Source: Erigeron canadensis
Taxonomy: Eukaryota; Streptophyta; Magnoliopsida; Asterales; Asteraceae
Length of the DNA stretch: 64,000 nt
Reading direction: 5' to 3'
Assembly: GCF_010389155.1 (NCBI RefSeq)
Contig: NC_057768.1
Coordinates: 26,483,966-26,547,965, forward strand
Part shown: positions 21,290 to 31,742 of the stretch, piece by piece
Position numbering within the stretch: the stretch's first letter is position 1
Layout of the letters: the number at the start of each line of letters is the position of its first letter
The notes under the pieces: generated by a model
What the model saw: the letters and a program-made list of their open reading frames with translations, nothing else
Told to the model about the DNA's origin: nothing
The model's database searches: none
Program-made: the position numbers and the translations under genes

Positions 21290-22010
21290 AATTTAGTAAT
21301 ATTTGATGTGGGATTATGATGGAGATCAGGAACTGGTCATAAAGTTGGGATTTGAGAAGATTAAGTTTGAAATCTATCAAAGCATCCTCAAGTGGTTTCT
21401 TGAATGGTGGATGGTATGATCATTTACGGAAACTAGTGTGTGTTTTTGTTTAGTTTAGAGAGAATTGGGTATTTTTGATGTGGGGCTATGATGAACATCC
21501 ATCAATGCATCCTCATGTGGTGTGTTGAATGATGATGTTGGTAGTGGTAATCATCTTTGAAAACTACTGTTTGAGGGAGAATTTGGTACTTTTGATGTGG
21601 GGTTGTAATAAAGATTAAGATTTGGGCATAAAGTTGTAAGCTTTAAGGAGAAAAGAGTTTAGAACCCCATCAAAGCATTTTTCAAGTATACTGTATGTAT
21701 TAAGGATATTCGACCTCCCGAATAACTTGTCCCTGACGAGATCGAGTATATTTGCTCTTATAATTGTATTAAGGAGAATTTGGTGATTCTTTAATGTGGG
21801 GTTGTGATGAATGAAAATGAAGAATGATGCATAAAGTAAAAAAAAAAAAAACTTGGTGAAGTGAAAGTATGCAACCCATTAAAGCATGCTCAAGTATTTT
21901 ATTAAATGATGGATGATGATCATTAATGTGAACCACCGTGTGTGTAGGGTCACTTTAGTAATTTTTGAAATATGGGGTTGGGATGAAGGTCAAAAGTTGA
22001 AAGCTTTGTG
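21290..22010 (+). repeat. Degenerate tandem repeat behind the bHLH gene
   Basis: At least five units begin with variants of TTTGATGTGGGGTTGTGATGA, at about 21303, 21476, 21592, 21787 and 21966. Most continue with variants of ATCAAAGCATCCTCAAGTGG and GAATGATGGATGATGATCAT. Unit lengths range from about 115 to 200 bp. There is no open frame through the units. The block starts about 70 bp after the stop codon and so overlaps the 3' UTR or its immediate downstream DNA. Confidence 0.6.
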
Positions 22011-22202
22011 TGCTTTTGGTAGGGACCTATGGTGATTTTTGTCTTGTTTTCTGGTTGGACATACTTCTTGTAGTTTCACTGTTGAAGCTTTGGTTCGGAT
22101 CACGAATTCACGATGGCCCACAGCGGCCGTCTCAGGTAATGGTTTGAAGAAGTTTCGTATGAAAAGAGTTTGTTTTTCGCGTTGGTTTGTTTTGTTATAG
22201 AC

Positions 22203-22380
22203 ACAGGGTAACACCACCAGGCAAAAGTCAACCCGACCAAGGTATTTGCGGTGACGTCGCCGCTAATACTCTGACACTGACAGGGGGCCCGCTATTTTCT
22301 CTGCCAGATTTACCATTAAGGACATGGGAGCCCGCAGAATTAACGGCGACGTCACCGCTAATACTACTTGGTCGGGGTTT
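22203..22380. repeat. GC-rich inverted repeat with GACGTC core
   Basis: The arm 22232-22267 (CCCGACCAAGGTATTTGCGG, then TGACGTCGCCGC) and the arm 22340-22376 (GGCGACGTCACCGC, then TACTTGGTCGGG) are inverted copies separated by about 70 bp. A related single arm with the same approach sequence GGGTAACACCACCA lies at 38217-38283. The motif resembles internal or terminal parts of CACTA-type elements. The TGACGTC core is also a bZIP-type binding motif. Element borders are not defined. Confidence 0.55.
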
Positions 22381-22426
22381 GAGTTTTTTTAGTCTGGTTT
22401 ACTTACGCTCTTCGTTGTTATATTGA

Positions 22427-23764
22427 CATTATTTATGGACTTGTTTGCATGTTTGTATTTACTATGATTGTAGTTGATACTGTGTTTCTATATATATATA
22501 TTTCCCTTTTGTATATTATTTTTAAGTTGGTATAATGGTATGTATCAGTGCTCTTAGATTTTAGTATGATATTATTGCTAATGACAATCCTATACGTGCA
22601 TAAATTGTTGCACTTTTTATCACAAAATTTAATAAATGATATGCAAATTTTTTATGCATTTTATTTACTTCATTTAAATTGAAGGTGATTTGTGTTTTAT
22701 TTTTTGGATTTTGATTTCAGATGAAAGTATACAAAAACAACGAACTTTGCTACGACATACTTTTTCCTTTTTCCTTTTAATTTTCACTTTTGAATAACTT
22801 ATATTTTGCATATATAATTTATACAAATAGCTTCCACTATTCAAGGGGAAAGTGGATTTCACACCCTGAGCTTGCTACAAAATGATTCTATACAAGTCAT
22901 TATTTTTAAAGGTTCCTTTATTAAAAGTCCAAGTTTACTTTATAAACTGTAGAAAGATAGGAATTGTATTGTTTAGGTTCAAATGAAGTTTTTATTCTTG
23001 TTTGTTGATTTCAAAAGGAAATGAAAAAAAGAGAGAAAGAGAAAGAAATACTAACAAACATACATAAAATTTGAGTATTATCAAATTTGGATTCTAAAAC
23101 ATATATAATTCACATCTTTTGTAGAATACAAACAAAGACTTAAGGCACGTTTTTTTTAGTCATTAAGTGTTGAGTTTATTAAGTATTTGAATGCATAAAG
23201 AGCTTTTGTATGTATTAAGTAAAATATAAATAATTGATGATTATTTTTGTTTATTAAGTCAAAAAAGAAACATAAAATTTGATTGAATAATTAAGTTTTA
23301 AATATTAACTTTATTAAATAAAAAAGAAACAGGGACTTAAAATAACTAGCTATATAAATAGTTGGAAAAAAAAAAATATTGTACAGGCTAAGATTCGGGA
23401 GAAAAGTCTGAAAGAAGTTGAACCACCCAACCTATGGTTAGAAATTTATTATTATTATTTTTTTCTTTTTAATCATGAGTGTCTTATTTATTTTGCGAAA
23501 AGACTCCATTCTAAGAGCTGACTCGTATTTTTAAACTTAAGAGTCAAAACATGCGAGTCTCTGTAACCACTTTTAAAAGAAAAAAAATTAAACCTGTTTA
23601 GGAAGTTTCACTTTTTTAAAATCACATACTCAATTAATGAACCACAACTAGATTTATTGTTTTATAATTGTTACTTATGTACAACCAATGATTTATAACG
23701 ATGCACTGAATTGTATATGATAAACAAATGTGCAAAACATAGTATAGTACGAGTATATATCATA
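22427..23764. other. AT-rich intergenic DNA
   Basis: No supported gene. A TA run lies near 22490-22501. Between 23140 and 23340 there are repeated TTAAGT/ACTTAA words suggestive of a decayed inverted-repeat element, but I cannot define its ends. Confidence 0.4.
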
Positions 23765-24092
23765 CTAGTGCTTAGGTCCGTCTATTGGACGTGTAGTCTC
23801 AAGATATATAAATCTTATAATAATTATGAACCAAAAAGTGTATGACTAATATCACAACTTAATAAATACGAAAGCTAAAGAATAAACATATGAAAATTAA
23901 CTCCATATAAATATTGATTCCAGATTACCTTTTTTTTTCCAACTTTAGTTAAATAAAAAGAGAAACAAAAAAAAAAAAAAAAACCTTTTTGGTAGTCGAA
24001 ATAAGGGGAGAGTATTAGCCTAAAAGAGGAAGATTATGGGTGCCAAGTGTACCTCCAACCCTCTCTTTTATTTATATTATTATTATTCTAGA
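23765..24092 (-). mobile_element. Short Helitron, family member A
   Basis: On the - strand the element begins TCTAGAATAATAATAATATA (5' TC) and ends CACGTCCAATAGACGGAC, CTAAGCACTAG, followed by host T. The terminal GTCC/GGAC hairpin precedes the CTAG end. It sits between host A and T as Helitrons do. It shares GGTGCCAAGTGTACC near the 5' end and about 70 bp of interior (23855-23930) with the Helitron at 25997-27136. No coding capacity. Confidence 0.65.
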
Positions 24093-25996
24093 TAAGGGCT
24101 TGACTTGGATGATGTTGGCTGCACATGATGCAATTACCTTATAAATCAGAGGACATTTTTGAAATATATCAATCTTATATTTAATCTGTGTATATGACTG
24201 CAACTATCATTTTTGTAGTAAACTGCATATTCGATTTCCCATATCATAAAATGCTATCATATCTAGAAACATGTAAATGTATACATATAAATTTAAAGCT
24301 TGTACTTCACTCAAATGAAGATAAACAAAAAACATAATGGGAAGAATAGCACATATCTATCCTACTTTTGGGCAATTTGTAGATCGCTTAGTCTTTCGTT
24401 ATTTAAAAATGATTATCATTTGAGTTTTTCATTGTAATTGATAAGAGTTTTCCATCCTCCTTTTAGTTTTTACAGTTAAAGCTTTAAAAAAAAATAAGTT
24501 TAAGTAGATTATTATATTAAAGTTTATTGTATCTTTTGGCCTTTAACATCTTACTAGATGATCGTTAAAAAAATGATTATCATATCTCATGATTTTACAC
24601 ATTTGTATCTTCAGATGAATGTACATGAACTTTTGAGAACCTTTTGAATAGCAAAAACTTTTGGACTTACATCAAAAATCTTTTTATATATAAAATTAGA
24701 TTCTTCTTTAAGAAAAATTAAACCGTAATAACTTTTGAGAAGTTTTTAAATTATTTTGAGAAGTTTTTAGATTCTTCTTTACGATATAGCCCCAACTTTT
24801 ATTTTACTTTGACTATTGAATTTATTTTACACTAACTAATAAAATATCTAATCATTTTTTAATGTTACCATTTGTTTAGTAGTCTGTTTAACAAAGGAGC
24901 AAATACATTTTTATTAAATGCAACAAATAAAAGAGAAGAGCTCTTAACCGTCTCAGGACGAATGACTGCGCATGAAGTTGTTGTGGTGTTTCGTTCCAGG
25001 TTTACCCTTTAGGTTTGTTAAGACTTAAGATCAAGGTTAATTTAATAAGGAATATGATATGATATTATCTATACTTTTATACGTATCTATATTATAATAT
25101 TCATGTTGAAAGTTACATGTAAAAATATCTAAAATACTTTTAATAATTCATTTATTCTAAGTTCTAACCTTTGTAGAATTTAATGACAATCGAAATGAGC
25201 TTCCTTCATAATTCATGGGCTTTACCAAAATTTAGAATTCAGATTCACTCAGCTAATTGCTAATATATAAGTTTCTTTCTATTCAGCCCGTATTATAGAT
25301 ATGCATAAAATAGGTGTACCGGGCTTTAGGCCCAAATCATCTTCTTAGAATCTTAGTTGGTCCAACGTTTTCTATAATTAAATTGTTTCTTCGTAAATAA
25401 AAACTTGATAATTATGTGTACAGGAAACAAAAATATATGGCAAATAATGGAGTAGTTTTCCGTTTTAGGGGATCGGATCCGCTGATTAGTCATACATCTT
25501 TTTTTTGAAAGGTTATTCCTTTTGATAATCTGAACATCAAAAAAACCCCTCTCATTTTTTCCAGTTTTACTTACAAAGAGCTATAACTCTCGTATGATTT
25601 CTTGTATACTAAAATTGAAAGTTTTATTAAGTGTTTAGGGCATCAAATCAATAATCGTATCAAGAGGTGTTGCTAAATGACCATCCATTATTGATTTACT
25701 GTATTGACAAATTGTAGCTAGAAATCGATGCAATTTATACGAGTTATTAAACTATTTAAGTTGACAAGAACGTGAAGTATCATCTTTGGATGGGGAACGA
25801 ACCGAAAGCCGCATCAACTTTTCCATTTTTTTTTTTTATCATCTTTATCTTCTAATGTAAATCTAACTATATCTATATCTATAATTAAGATAGGATAATT
25901 TACGGCATATGTATTATTAGTGTTTAGTTGTCATGTCAGCTTTTGCTTAGTTGTCATTTCCTCCTTTGTTTTTTATTTAAATTTTTATCTTATATA
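24093..25996. other. AT-rich intergenic DNA, nothing recognised
   Basis: I see no gene, RNA or bounded repeat here. A short direct repeat of TTTTGAGAAGTTTTTA words lies near 24735-24775. Confidence 0.45.
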
Positions 25997-27136
25997 TTAG
26001 TGTTTAGACCCGTACAATGGACGGGTAATCTCAAAATATATCAATCAAAGCTAAAAAAACATAGAAAAATTTGGTAAGTTCTCTTATAAATCTTCTATAT
26101 GTATTATTAATAATGTATCTGTCGTCAAAACAGAACTTGCTTTTATATTAAACTATATATCAATCAATAAACATAAACATATATTAATAACTAAAAACTA
26201 AAGAAGTTGCATTGCATACGAAGATTTTCTTGATGGGTAATTTTCTGTTTCATAATCTCTATATATATTCTTAGTAAATTGATTCTTGATGACAACTTTT
26301 GATGTTCTTTTAGTCAAACCTAATTCAAGAGTGTTTTTCTTATGCAACGAAAAGCTAGCGAGCAAACAGTAATTTCTTTTCGTTTCCATCAAATATAGAC
26401 GATTTAAACCATCAATATGACCAATATCATAACTTAATCAATACGAAAGCTAAAGAAGAAACATATGAAAATTAATTCCATATAAATATTGATTCCAGTT
26501 TACCCCTTTTTTACAACTTTAGTTAAATAAAAGACAAACAAAAAGTGTACAGTATATAATTTGAAAAATACATACCAATTCACCAACAAAGACCATTTCG
26601 AACGTTTTGATTTTCTTAGGTTTGTTTCATTCTGAAACATTCCATACATGCACAATACGGAGTCATAGATGATGGTTAACATGTGTTGGCTTAAGATATT
26701 CAAGATGAACTGATGTGGTTTTATTTTTTGTTGTTGAATAAGAAGTCATAATGAACCTATAATGGACAACAAACTAAATTAAAATAGACAATAATAACAA
26801 TAACATAAAAATTCAATGTTAAATAATAATAATAATCATTAAATATGAACAAAGTATATAAATAGAAAAACCTTTTTGGTAGTTAGTTTTAGGTGTTTTT
26901 TTTTTGGCTTTTTTTCCCTTTTTTTTGAGAATAGTTGAGGGTTTTTTTTAGATGGATATATATAAATAATAATAATAAAGATTTTTTTTATAAGATTTTT
27001 TAAAAAAAGGTCACTCATTTATTAAATAAATATTAAAAAAAATAATGGATTAATAAGAAGGGAGTATCAGGCTAAAGGAGAGGGATTAAGGGTGCCAAGT
27101 GTACCCCCAACTTTCCTCGTTTAATTATATTATAGA
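25997..27136 (-). mobile_element. Helitron, longer family member B
   Basis: The - strand 5' end is TCTATAATATAATTAAACGA. The 3' end is ACCCGTCCATTGTACGGGT (a perfect six-pair hairpin ACCCGT/ACGGGT), CTAAACACTAA, then host T. The interior segment about 26425-26505 is closely related to 23855-23930 of copy A, and GGTGCCAAGTGTACCCCCAA is shared near the 5' end. The extra 0.8 kb relative to copy A is AT-rich and non-coding. Confidence 0.7.
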
Positions 27137-29744
27137 TTATTTATATTTATTGTTATTAATTATTATTATTACTATTATTATTATTATTATTTATTAAAAG
27201 ATGACTATGATTAATTTAGAGAAATATGATTGATAAGTAATCTTTTTAGTAGTAGATTATATACTTATGTATAGAAATGTCATGCATGATACCTTTTTTA
27301 TATGCTCATACAACTTATCTGCCCATTTTAAGGGTTATAGGGGTATTGTTACCGACACCTAATCAACCTAATTAAGCTACGATGTTTCATAGGTTGATTA
27401 GCACCCACTATAATACTTGGGCTCATCGGGGTCTCATGCAACTTGTAGTTGTATGTATATATGTCTGGTTGATACCAACCCTATTTGCTTTTATGACTTG
27501 TTGGGAAGGGTTAATTAAGGGGATTTCTTGCTCATGCCACTTGTAATTGTTGTTCTCAGCCACATACTTGATTTTATGTAGATGAGTATGTTTATTAGGT
27601 TTTTATGTTAATGCTTAATATGTTCAAATCTCCGATTTACTATGTATTATCTAATTTGCGCTAATGTGTACTATGTGGTATGTTTGTTACTCTTCTCTAC
27701 TTTAATGTAGGCAGGTGATAATCGACCGACATATATGATTACTAAACTCTTATACTCTTCTAATGCTATCTCTTTTGGCTGGAGGTTCTTTTGGAAGCAA
27801 TGTCTTTATCTCTGGGTAGATCAAAAACTGCCTATATCTCACATTTCTTAATCCTTATACGGTTATACCTTGCTCACAAAGATTAGGTATTGTTGTTGTT
27901 GTACGGTACTATATTATTAATAAGCATGATGTGATTGCCTCCAAACATTTCCTCTCTATTTATATGTCGAAATGGAGAATCTATCTTTAAAATCGATTAT
28001 CTATATTTAAATAGATTGTCAAAAAGACATCAAATTCTAAAGATTTGCTAAATATGGTGAAAGAGTGAGTCAAAGATATGGATGTCTACTATCTTAGCTC
28101 ATGGTATTAGATTTGATTAATGTAATTGAGTATAGTTAAGTTCCTAAGATGACAACCTTAAATAGAAAAAAATAATGGAACATGGCCCATGGGAGTGTTT
28201 GCAAATCAACAACATTATTAGGGTTTGTATTAATAAATTAACTAACAGCATCACATGCAGATAATGTCTAAACATAGAACTGCCTATTAGTCCAAGTCTT
28301 TGCATTAGATACATTGAACCATACCATGCATATTATGTTAAAAGCTTAAAGAAATAGCTAGGTCATGTACTTGCATGTTATATTCTGCTAGCATGAAAGT
28401 AATTAGTATAAGATACTTTCTTAAGTTGTATATTTGATTATTTTCTATAGTTGTTTATATGTATACAACTACTACTTGTAATTTTAAACTTGTTAATAGG
28501 TACATTTGATTTTATTTTAATTTTTCCAAGGAATTGAAAGACAAGCAACTACATGAAACGTATTTATGATGAGCATTATGATTATATTAAACTTGTAAAA
28601 CAATAAACGATAGTTTTCTCACTATCGCTTGCTATCATTTCGACATTTATTAAGAGCCTTTTTCCGCCCATGACAATGTTTGAGTTATGGATTAGATATG
28701 GTCTAAATACACTGTATTCAATAAAATATATATGTGATAAATATACTTTCACAATATATATAGAATATATATTTAACTACTTTCTTTCTTTCTTTTTTGT
28801 CCTCGTCTTTGACATTATCATATACAGTATTTTAATTTTTTTTTTATTTTTACTTTTGCGGCATGAGAATACATAAATACACACATACAAAAGACAAGAA
28901 ACATTGATTTGACTACACATGAAAATTATATGAAGGTGAGACATGGACTCTTTTATATGATTGACATTATTGTTTGAGAAGAGAATGACAACCCCACATG
29001 CTGGTAAACCGACATTAACAGCCATTCACAAACATATATATTCAACTACACATTTTTCTTTTTGTATAATCTTAACCAATAGATGAAATTGAAGTCGGAC
29101 ATTCAATTCCAAATAGGTATTATATAATTATAAAAGCTAATAAAATAAGACTATATATAGATCAAATGTAAGATATAAAAGTATGGACTTGATGCATTAT
29201 TTGATGATGACCATGACGAAATCTTTTGTTTGGATTGCCATGGGCCATAGGAGACTAGCCATTCATGAATTGATCAAGCCCCAAATTAATGTTGTATCCC
29301 CGTTGCTTCGAACATTATGGTCAAGTTGAAAAAATAAATAAACATACAAAGTTTTATATCTTTTGCATTGTGTAGTAACAAGATGACATTATTATCCTTG
29401 TTCTTGTTTTTTTTTTTTTTATCGACGACTCTTACAAAACTAATTGCCTAAAATGTAGATTGAGAATAAATCGATAAAACTAATCTTTACCTTTTTATAT
29501 TTTGAGACGATGAGGATGTAACTATATGATCAAGTGTGATGGTGTCACACATGGGATATATTAGAAAGGTTACAATACTTTTATGATTCGATAAGTCATT
29601 AAAGTTCGTTCGATTTTATTATTTTTTTCAATATTATTAAGGTTGACTATGCATATGAGTTATGCATTCATGTCGACATATTCAATTCTTCTACAGATAT
29701 TACTTTCATCTCCGATAGTAGATTTTAGTCAATTTAATTATTAC
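27137..29744. other. Intergenic DNA with simple repeats
   Basis: An ATT trinucleotide tract lies at about 27140-27196. Apart from the RTE-like 3' end listed separately, no gene or bounded element is visible. Open frames such as 28670-28876 are AT-driven and unconvincing. Confidence 0.45.
27720..27902 (+). mobile_element. 3' end of an RTE-type LINE or dependent SINE
   Basis: The phrase GGCTGGAGGTTCTTTTGGAA, a following TCTTTATCTCTGGGTAGA, and a terminal GGTATTGTTGTTGTTGT tail match the 3' end style of plant RTE LINEs and the SINEs that borrow it. Only this end is present. No reverse transcriptase is visible upstream. Confidence 0.5.
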
Positions 29745-29757
29745 TGTATAAAACTTA

Positions 29758-30480
29758 TTGCGACCAATTTAAAGAATTGTGTTCTTTATTGCAACCAATT
29801 CATTTATCAGACCGTGATGACTCTTGGACATGGAACCTACCTGGTGAGGATGTTCTCCGTGTTCGTCAATTCCGATTGTGTCTTTAACGTTCTCTTCTCC
29901 CTTGTGAGTCGGTCTCGACACATTGGAACGTTTTGGTGCCTAAAAAAGTTAACATTTTCATGTGGAGACTTGTACGTGATCGTGTCCCAACTAGACTAAA
30001 TCTAAGTCGAAGAGGTATAGAAATTGTTGACATATCATGTCTGTTATGTAGTCATAATGTCGAGTCTATTGCCCACTTGTTTTCGACTTGCTCATTCTTC
30101 AATGAGTTGGCACAAAACTTCATTCGTTGGATTGGGATTGATCTACCTATTACTAGACCTATTGAGATGATAGGTTGGATTCATGCATCGATGTATCCTT
30201 CTAAATTTAAGCGGTACTTGGAAGCTACCTGTTTCGTTTGGTAGTGGTCACTTTGGAAGCATAGAAATCAAGCCAGTGAGGAAACGTGTGGTGATGTTTT
30301 ACAATCTATTGTTCCTTATTCTTATTTTTGGATTTCTAGTAAGGATAAGAAAGCTAGTATATCTTAGTTAATGAGTCCGTTTTTTTATTGTAATTGCATT
30401 TATGCCTTTTGTTTTTCCTCACTTCAGCGTCTTGCCGAAGTATAGTATTAATAAAATTTAAGTTGTTCCAAAAAAATTAA
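29758..30480 (+). mobile_element. 5'-truncated L1-type LINE with 13 bp target duplication
   Basis: TGTATAAAACTTA stands on both sides (29745-29757 and 30481-30493). The insert encodes the C-terminal end of an L1-type ORF2. A frame with in-frame stops carries DDSWTWNLPG, then VPKKVNIFMWRLVRDRVPTR and the zf-RVT zinc motif CLLC...H...C (about 29860-30240). The 3' UTR has an AATAAAATTT stretch and ends CCAAAAAAATTAA. The reverse transcriptase and endonuclease domains are lost through 5' truncation at insertion. Confidence 0.85.
29933..30244 (+). pseudogene. LINE ORF2 C-terminal zf-RVT fragment
   Basis: This 103-residue frame corresponds to the zinc-binding domain that follows reverse transcriptase in plant non-LTR elements. 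Recognisable parts are KKVNIFMWRLVRDRVPTRLN, RRGIEIV, CLLCSHNVESIAHLFSTC (C-x2-C...H...C) and FIRWIGIDLP. It ends in TAG. Beyond the stop the same frame continues with LWKHRNQASEE, as in intact elements. Another stop lies upstream, near 29887. It has no function alone and is a dead copy. Confidence 0.8.
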
Positions 30481-30493
30481 TGTATAAAACTTA

Positions 30494-31001
30494 CGGCCAA
30501 CTTGCAACGCCGGTGAACTATTTTGCAATCCTCTAATCATATCATTTATGTAGGTTTGGTTGGCTATTGTATTTTGTATAAAATGTTTGCTAAAAGTTGT
30601 AGGTTGGCTTGAATTTTGCTAGAAAAACTAATGCCATACTTTTTATTGAGTACTTTTTGAAAATAAAATTTTTTAATAATCAGAATCTAAATAGATTTTT
30701 TTTATATTTATTTAAGAATAATATGCTTTTTTAATTGATTCAAGACTATAGAGTTAGAAATGTAAATTATATTTTTGACATGATGTATACGAGTATTTCA
30801 CTTCTTTTTATTTGAGAACGGATAACTTAATTTACCTCTGACAATTTGACTATGTTTTATCCATATTTACACGAAAGGGTAGAATGGAATGATTATTCTT
30901 CTCTTTTATTCATAGACTCCATAATGCAAAAGAAAATAAAAATGTAACTATATCCTTTTATTAAATGAATATATCTTTACTAAGTTGCTTTTTTTATCAT
31001 A
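30494..31001. other. AT-rich intergenic DNA
   Basis: Nothing recognised. Confidence 0.4.
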
Positions 31002-31742
31002 CTAGCTAAATAACTCAGGTTCAACCCAGACATTTTAATACAATTTTTGCTAGTCAATATTCAATAATGCTTAATAAAAAAATAATTGCATATTTGTTTA
31101 ATTTTTATATATATTTAATCAAAGAATGCAATAATATTTGAACACGGTGCAATATAGTAGTTTCGCATTGATATATTTCATATATATGAGAGAAACTGAT
31201 AAAATAATAAACAAGAATGGAAAGAAAAAAAGTTATAAACATGTTAATGTATTTAAAGCTTTTAATAGATATCATACAATCAACTTTTCATTTGCTCAAC
31301 ACCTTCAAATTCAAGAAATAATAAAAAAAAAATTATGAAAATTATTACAACACTGTTTAAGAAGAAAAATCATTATTAAAGCTAAAAATCTTATAAAATA
31401 CACACGAATTCATAATTATATTCCTTTAGTTAAGCTACAATTAAAAAATGATAATAATTAAGCTACAAATTAAAATAAATTATAACTTTATATTACTAAT
31501 AATAATATTAGCATAATAATAATAGTTAATAACTATAATTGAAAATCTTGACATGGAATTTGTAAGAGGAAGATTTGGTTTTCAAATTAAATCAAATTCT
31601 ACAAAAATCTAAAGAAAAAAAAATCAAAATGATTTATGATGTCATAATTTTTTAAAACCCTTGTAAAAAATAATATGAATTTGACACATAAGATTTTTGT
31701 TCAAAATTTTTTTTATAAACAATCTTCTTTTATTTATATAAG
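31002..31742 (-). mobile_element. Helitron-like element, 3' end supported
   Basis: On the - strand it ends GTCTGGGTTGAACCTGAG, TTATTTAGCTAG, followed by host T. This is a decayed GGGTT/AACC hairpin plus CTAG terminus. The 5' side is taken near 31742, where the - strand reads TCTTATATAAATAAAAGAAG, but the flanking host base there is not the expected T. The interior is very AT-rich and non-coding. Confidence 0.45.

Noticed and set aside
28670..29025. Overlapping frames of 68 and 82 codons on opposite strands
   Set aside because: They are hydrophobic or lysine-rich by AT bias only, with no recognisable domain.
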